NCBI GenBank assembly: GCA_013398015.1
Contig: VZRR01010248.1
Location: 124,001 to 188,000 of the forward strand
DNA: 64,000 nt
Origin: Oreocharis arfaki
Lineage: Eukaryota > Chordata > Aves > Passeriformes > Paramythiidae
Direction: 5' to 3'
The notes under the pieces are model-generated. The model ran no database searches, had not been told where the DNA came from, and saw nothing but the letters and a program-made list of their open reading frames with translations. Every line of letters begins with the position of its first letter. Positions within the stretch are counted from its first letter, which is position 1. Shown piece by piece: positions 60,118 through 64,000 of the stretch. The translations under genes and the position numbers were made by a program.

Positions 60118-63100
60118 AGACAAAACACCATTCTCACTCTGTCTGGGATGAAACCAGTGTTTCACAGAGGTGTGTACAACCTTTCTAGTTAGGAGCCACG
60201 TGCAGGGTCGGTAGCTGTTGTTATTACTGATTTTTGTAACAGAAATCTGTATACTTTTTCATCTGAAAATTTGCATTGTTGTATCAGGTCATAAAAGAAA
60301 ACAGGGTATCTGGTTTTGGTTTTAAAATTGAAAAAGCAAACCAGAACAAAGGTAATCTCTCCCCAAAACCAAGCCAAAATAGATATATATATATAAACAC
60401 ATGCATACTTAGGCTAAAATAAAAATATATGAAATCACACCAAAATATTGCAGAAATATAAACAAAAAAGTACAGATGGAATATGTAATGTGTTTTTCTT
60501 CAAGAACCATCACATGCAGGTAATAAGAACCACTTACAGATTCTTGGGACAACCTAGTGCCATCAGAAAAGAAATCATTTGATTCTCTATTCATATTATT
60601 ACATATTTATATTACATTAAGGAATACAATTCTGTGCACAGTACTTTTTGTTGTGATTGCACAGCAACTTATATCATGCTCAAAAACTTTCATAATGTAA
60701 AAGAAAACCTTTGATAATCCATGTTGCTGGGCACTTGCTAGAAATTTCTGTAAGATTCTGAATAATATGCTGAAAGATTCCTTTTCCATAATAATACTCA
60801 AGCACATATAGTTTAGTGAAATATTAGCCATATCATTTCCTATTTTTTGTCTGGTGGTGGAAGCATTGCTGCAGGTTTAAAGGTGTGAGAATTTTTGTAT
60901 CCTAGAAACAGGACATCTGGGTTTTGGGAGGGATGTTTTTGGTCAGTTACTGCCATTTCTATATAAACAAAGTAATTAACAGCCTTAACTGTAATCATCC
61001 AGAAATAAAATTAAACCACACTCATATTCATCAAAATGGTTCCAAGAGGTTTCTTTCTGTTTCATTCCACTGACAAACTCTTTGTTTACACAACATCATA
61101 ATTGGGGCCCAATATTTGAAGATAATGCTTTCATTGCACTCTCTCATCACGATATATGTATCTTCACATCTATACCCAGATGCCCAAAGCTTTTGCTTGG
61201 ATTCAGTTTTCTCTGTCTTGATACAGTATTATCTGGTATTGCTTTTTGAAGTTGTTATGTAATTGGTTGTAGTATTTTGTACTCTTGAATAGTTATGTTT
61301 TGAAGAATCATGTTTTTATGATGAAAATGTAATCTCTTTATTTATGTTTTCCTTTTCACTTCTACTGCCTTTGCACGATTGCTAGGATTATGAATATGGG
61401 AAGCAGTTTTGACTTCTAAGAGTTTATTAAATTGAGACTTTAATGTGTTAAAAAGTACAGAAAAAGGCAGAACTAAGTAATCTAAGATTCCTCAAGTATG
61501 AATAAGGCTTTAAAGTCTCTTAAAAATTCAGATAAAAATATTGGTAAAAATAAAATAAATCTGCTTTTGTAGTAAAGCTGAACTGCGAGACTTAGGGTGA
61601 CACATTTTTGGATGGATAACTGAGGGCTATGTTTCAGCATTAGTGACTGTTTGTTTGCTTTGAGGCTGTCACAGCTGATCATAGCCACAGTTACATCTTC
61701 CTTCTCTTCCTTCTGTAAGGAAGAGTGTAAAAGAGTGCAGGTGGAACAGTTGCACTTGGTTTTCTTACAGAAACTTAAACTGTTTGCAGACCAGGATACT
61801 CTTTGTGTGCAAAAAAGACTTTGTGACACACAAGTTGAGCAGTGAGACAATGGCTTGAAAGCATCATTTCCCCCATCTTCTTTTCTTTTAAAATCTGTTA
61901 CAGGAGAAAGTTTGCAGGGATGTGAAAAGGAGTATCTGTAAGTGGAACGAGATTTTTGAAGGAAGGCAGTAAATAACAACTAGAGTGAAGACACAAACAG
62001 CTGAGCAGCTTGTTTACTTGTGTATTAACAGTGATATTGAAAATTCAGGACTAAAAACCCTTCATGAATGGCAACACTTCCCACAGTTGTGGGAACAGGC
62101 TCCTACTTCCGGACAGCTCCTGGAATATGCACTGCATTTATTGTCCCAGGACCCTCTAACCCATGTAAACTTCTTAGTCAAGGATGTAATCTACAGCTAT
62201 ACAAACCAAAGGAAAGCATCAGGAGAAGTCAAGATCAGTATCCAATGTGCCAGACGCCTGCTGAGCCCAGAAATCTATTGGGTGGTGATAATAATCCCAG
62301 GAAGCAGGCCACCAATTATGCTACAAAGAAATGCACAAGGAGAGGGGGAACCATCGATAAATCCCAAAGTCTTTTCCAAACTAACATGAAGACACATCCT
62401 ATCCTGATCTTTAATGACCAGCTAAAATAGTAAAGGGGCAGGTTGAAAGAGGTCATATTTCCATTCTGTGTAATTGATGTTAGAGAGGGGAAAGCTCCCT
62501 CTTCCTAAGGCTTTTGCTGAGGAGAGAAGCTTCTACTGATATAGTTGAGTGGACAGGCATTATGATTTGGGGATTTTTTTATTTTTTTTACACCAATTCT
62601 TAGCTGTAGTGGAATTAGCTTTTAGGTAGCGGCTCTGAAGCACAGAAATGAAGGAAAAAAACCAGTCCTCCTCTAGGAGGTCTGCTTGCAGATATTTGCC
62701 GTATTTCAGTGATGCTGGAGTCCAGTTCTGCACGGAGATTTAACTTCTCCCTCCATTATTTTACCTGATGAACTTGCACAGCTGAGAGTGAAAGGCAGAC
62801 AGGAAATCTTGTCCATCACTTCAATACTGTTTAAATACCAAAACAGGCAATCCATTCCCCCCACCTGAACTCTGCCCCAGGGCTCTGCTGATTCTTCAGT
62901 GAGGGCATTACCAGTCTAAACAGGAGATTGATTAGCCTGGACTGTGTGCTCATTTGGAATACATGCTTTGGTATTGCAGAACCCAGCATAAATATCAGTT
63001 GAGCATCTCAGTACTCACCATCTGTCTGTCAGTGCTGTACTGGCTGACATTGTTCCCATTCAGGCACTTACCTGAAGTTCAAGGTCAGGTAAATATGTGT

Positions 63101-63270
63101 TTAACGTATGCTGGGGAAAGTCACTGTAATGAGGATTCTCAAAGGTACTGCAGTAGCACTGGGTATGGCAGGAACTTGGGGATGTACAGTCCCTTTGCTG
63201 TTTCATTAGCATAATTGGAACTGGAACTTACTTTAGTGCTACTCAAATTTGGATTGATTGTATAATGGGA
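60118..63270. other. Unique non-coding sequence
   Basis: No gene was recognised. It includes a short (AT) run at 60383-60395 and a cluster of long open stretches at 61482-62430 on both strands. The two longest of these open at TTG and GTG, not ATG, and neither peptide belongs to a family I know. Confidence 0.5.
60383..60395 (+). repeat. (AT)6 dinucleotide run
   Basis: Thirteen bases of alternating A and T. Confidence 0.9.
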
Positions 63271-63386
63271 TGATAATAGTAATGCTTAGCACTTTAACAG
63301 TACTTTACATGGTCAGAAAGCTGTGCAAACATTAACTAAATAATCTTCATAGTGCCCCTGTAAGGTAGTAATTAGAGATGGAAAAG
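63271..63386 (+). mobile_element. Ancient MIR/L2-type SINE or LINE tail
   Basis: The segment has ATAATAGTAATGCTTAGCAC, then AAAGCTGTGCAAACATTAAC, then a TAAATAATCTTCATAGTGCC word and CCCTGTAAGGTAGTAATTA. This is the order and spacing of the shared tail of old amniote CORE-SINE/MIR and L2/L3-like elements: a GCTTTACAAACATTAACT-type word, a TAATCCTCAC-type word, then CCCTGTGAGGTAGG. Only the tail is recognisable. Such elements are rare and highly diverged in birds, so its survival is of some note. Confidence 0.6.
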
Positions 63387-64000
63387 GCCCATTACTAGAT
63401 CATAAAATCCCATTCTCTTGCCAGGGCAGCATACATTCACCCAGCAAAGGACATGGAAGATACTAAACCACTGCTATGTTCGATCTCTGCTCCCCTTGAG
63501 ATATTATTTCAATCTGGGACTTTCCTGAGGCTGTAAAGGGACTTTACAAAGTTTTTAAATAGTGTAGGAACTGCAGTGCTCATTTTTAATGAGGGTAGAA
63601 CAGGTTTTTACTGTCCTTCTCCTTGCCTTCTCTTCAATGTCAGCAGAGAGAAGCGTATTTCATTCTCCCCAAAAGGAATGGAGAAAAGGATGAAGCTGTT
63701 TAAAGATGGGTTCACAGTTTCTTGCTTAGAATAAAAAGAGACAGGAAAGACTCCTGCCTCTCTAAAATAAACATCTCTAATACTAGCTATCTGCCAACAG
63801 TTCAACGCTGATATAAAAGTGAGACATTTCTTCAGTAACTATATGAAATCTCTTTCCATTACCAGTTGCCTTGATAGAAGCACCACTCAATGTTTATATC
63901 CTGCATTTCATCAGGTTTCCAAGGTTGCAAAGCTCTTTGAATGTAAAATACCTGCTCAAAATACAGTAATCAATGCAACAATAACCTTCACCACTATCAA
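63387..64000. other. Unique non-coding sequence to the window end
   Basis: No gene was recognised. The stretch 63905-63950 (GCATTTCATCAGG ... GCAAAGCTCTTTGAATG) faintly recalls the same MIR-type tail but is too short to call. Confidence 0.5.

Noticed and set aside
59677..60165. 162-codon - strand frame
   Set aside because: It reads antisense through the LTR-like block; Leu/Ser/Pro-rich products are typical of antisense LTR sequence.
63905..63950. Second MIR-type tail
   Set aside because: Only a few short words agree, too little for a call.
1..64000. CRISPR arrays, phage or insertion-sequence modules, rRNA, riboswitches
   Set aside because: No regularly spaced repeats, prokaryotic gene layout or conserved RNA cores were seen. 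The repeats present are avian.

Overview
The window looks like vertebrate nuclear DNA from a bird, most likely a songbird or close relative. It is AT-rich and CpG-poor, with few repeats. Every interspersed repeat I can name is an avian type: three 3' or internal fragments of CR1 LINEs, and five to seven endogenous-retrovirus LTRs whose sequences match bird ERVL/ERVK-like families I know. I found no bacterial operon, phage, plasmid, CRISPR array, rRNA or tRNA gene. I also found no protein-coding gene I can name. The window is probably a gene desert or the inside of a very long intron. Names of repeat families rest on recall of their consensus sequences, not on a database search.

Layout. 0-3.3 kb: unique AT-rich DNA. 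3.35-3.93 kb: a near-complete ERVL-type LTR on the + strand with a TATA box. 3.9-8.4 kb: unique DNA with one small hairpin. 8.37-8.82 and 9.96-10.38 kb: two solo LTRs of one family, both on the - strand. 10.4-33.5 kb: a long stretch of unique sequence holding an (AAAC)8 microsatellite, A/T homopolymers and a few stretches that look like conserved non-coding elements. 33.9-35.3 kb: a 138-bp direct duplication flanking an interrupted poly-A tract. 38.1 and 39.9 kb: CR1 fragments. 43.88-43.94 kb: two adjoining perfect hairpins. 45.1-45.8 kb: an LTR of another family with TATA box and polyadenylation signal. 46.3-47.1 kb: an unclassified GC-richer block. 51.66 kb: an assembly N beside an inverted A/T homopolymer pair. 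52.8-54.0 kb: a possible LTR end, a microsatellite and a clear 758-bp LTR with a probable 5-bp target duplication. 59.06-60.12 kb: a CR1 3' end directly followed by an LTR-like block. 63.27-63.39 kb: a very old SINE/LINE tail of MIR/L2 type.

The parts do not form a pathway. The only clear functional signals are the promoter and polyadenylation motifs of dead LTRs, which could still act as regulatory DNA. The longer open frames are best explained as chance, as antisense readings of repeats, or as frames without an ATG; several open at GTG or TTG. I did not find a convincing new biological system. The best leads are the 138-bp duplication, the double hairpin at 43.9 kb, the 46.3-47.1 kb block, the repeat-plus-LTR chimeric open frame at 53 kb, the CpG cluster at 40.8 kb and one weak candidate exon at 33.55 kb.
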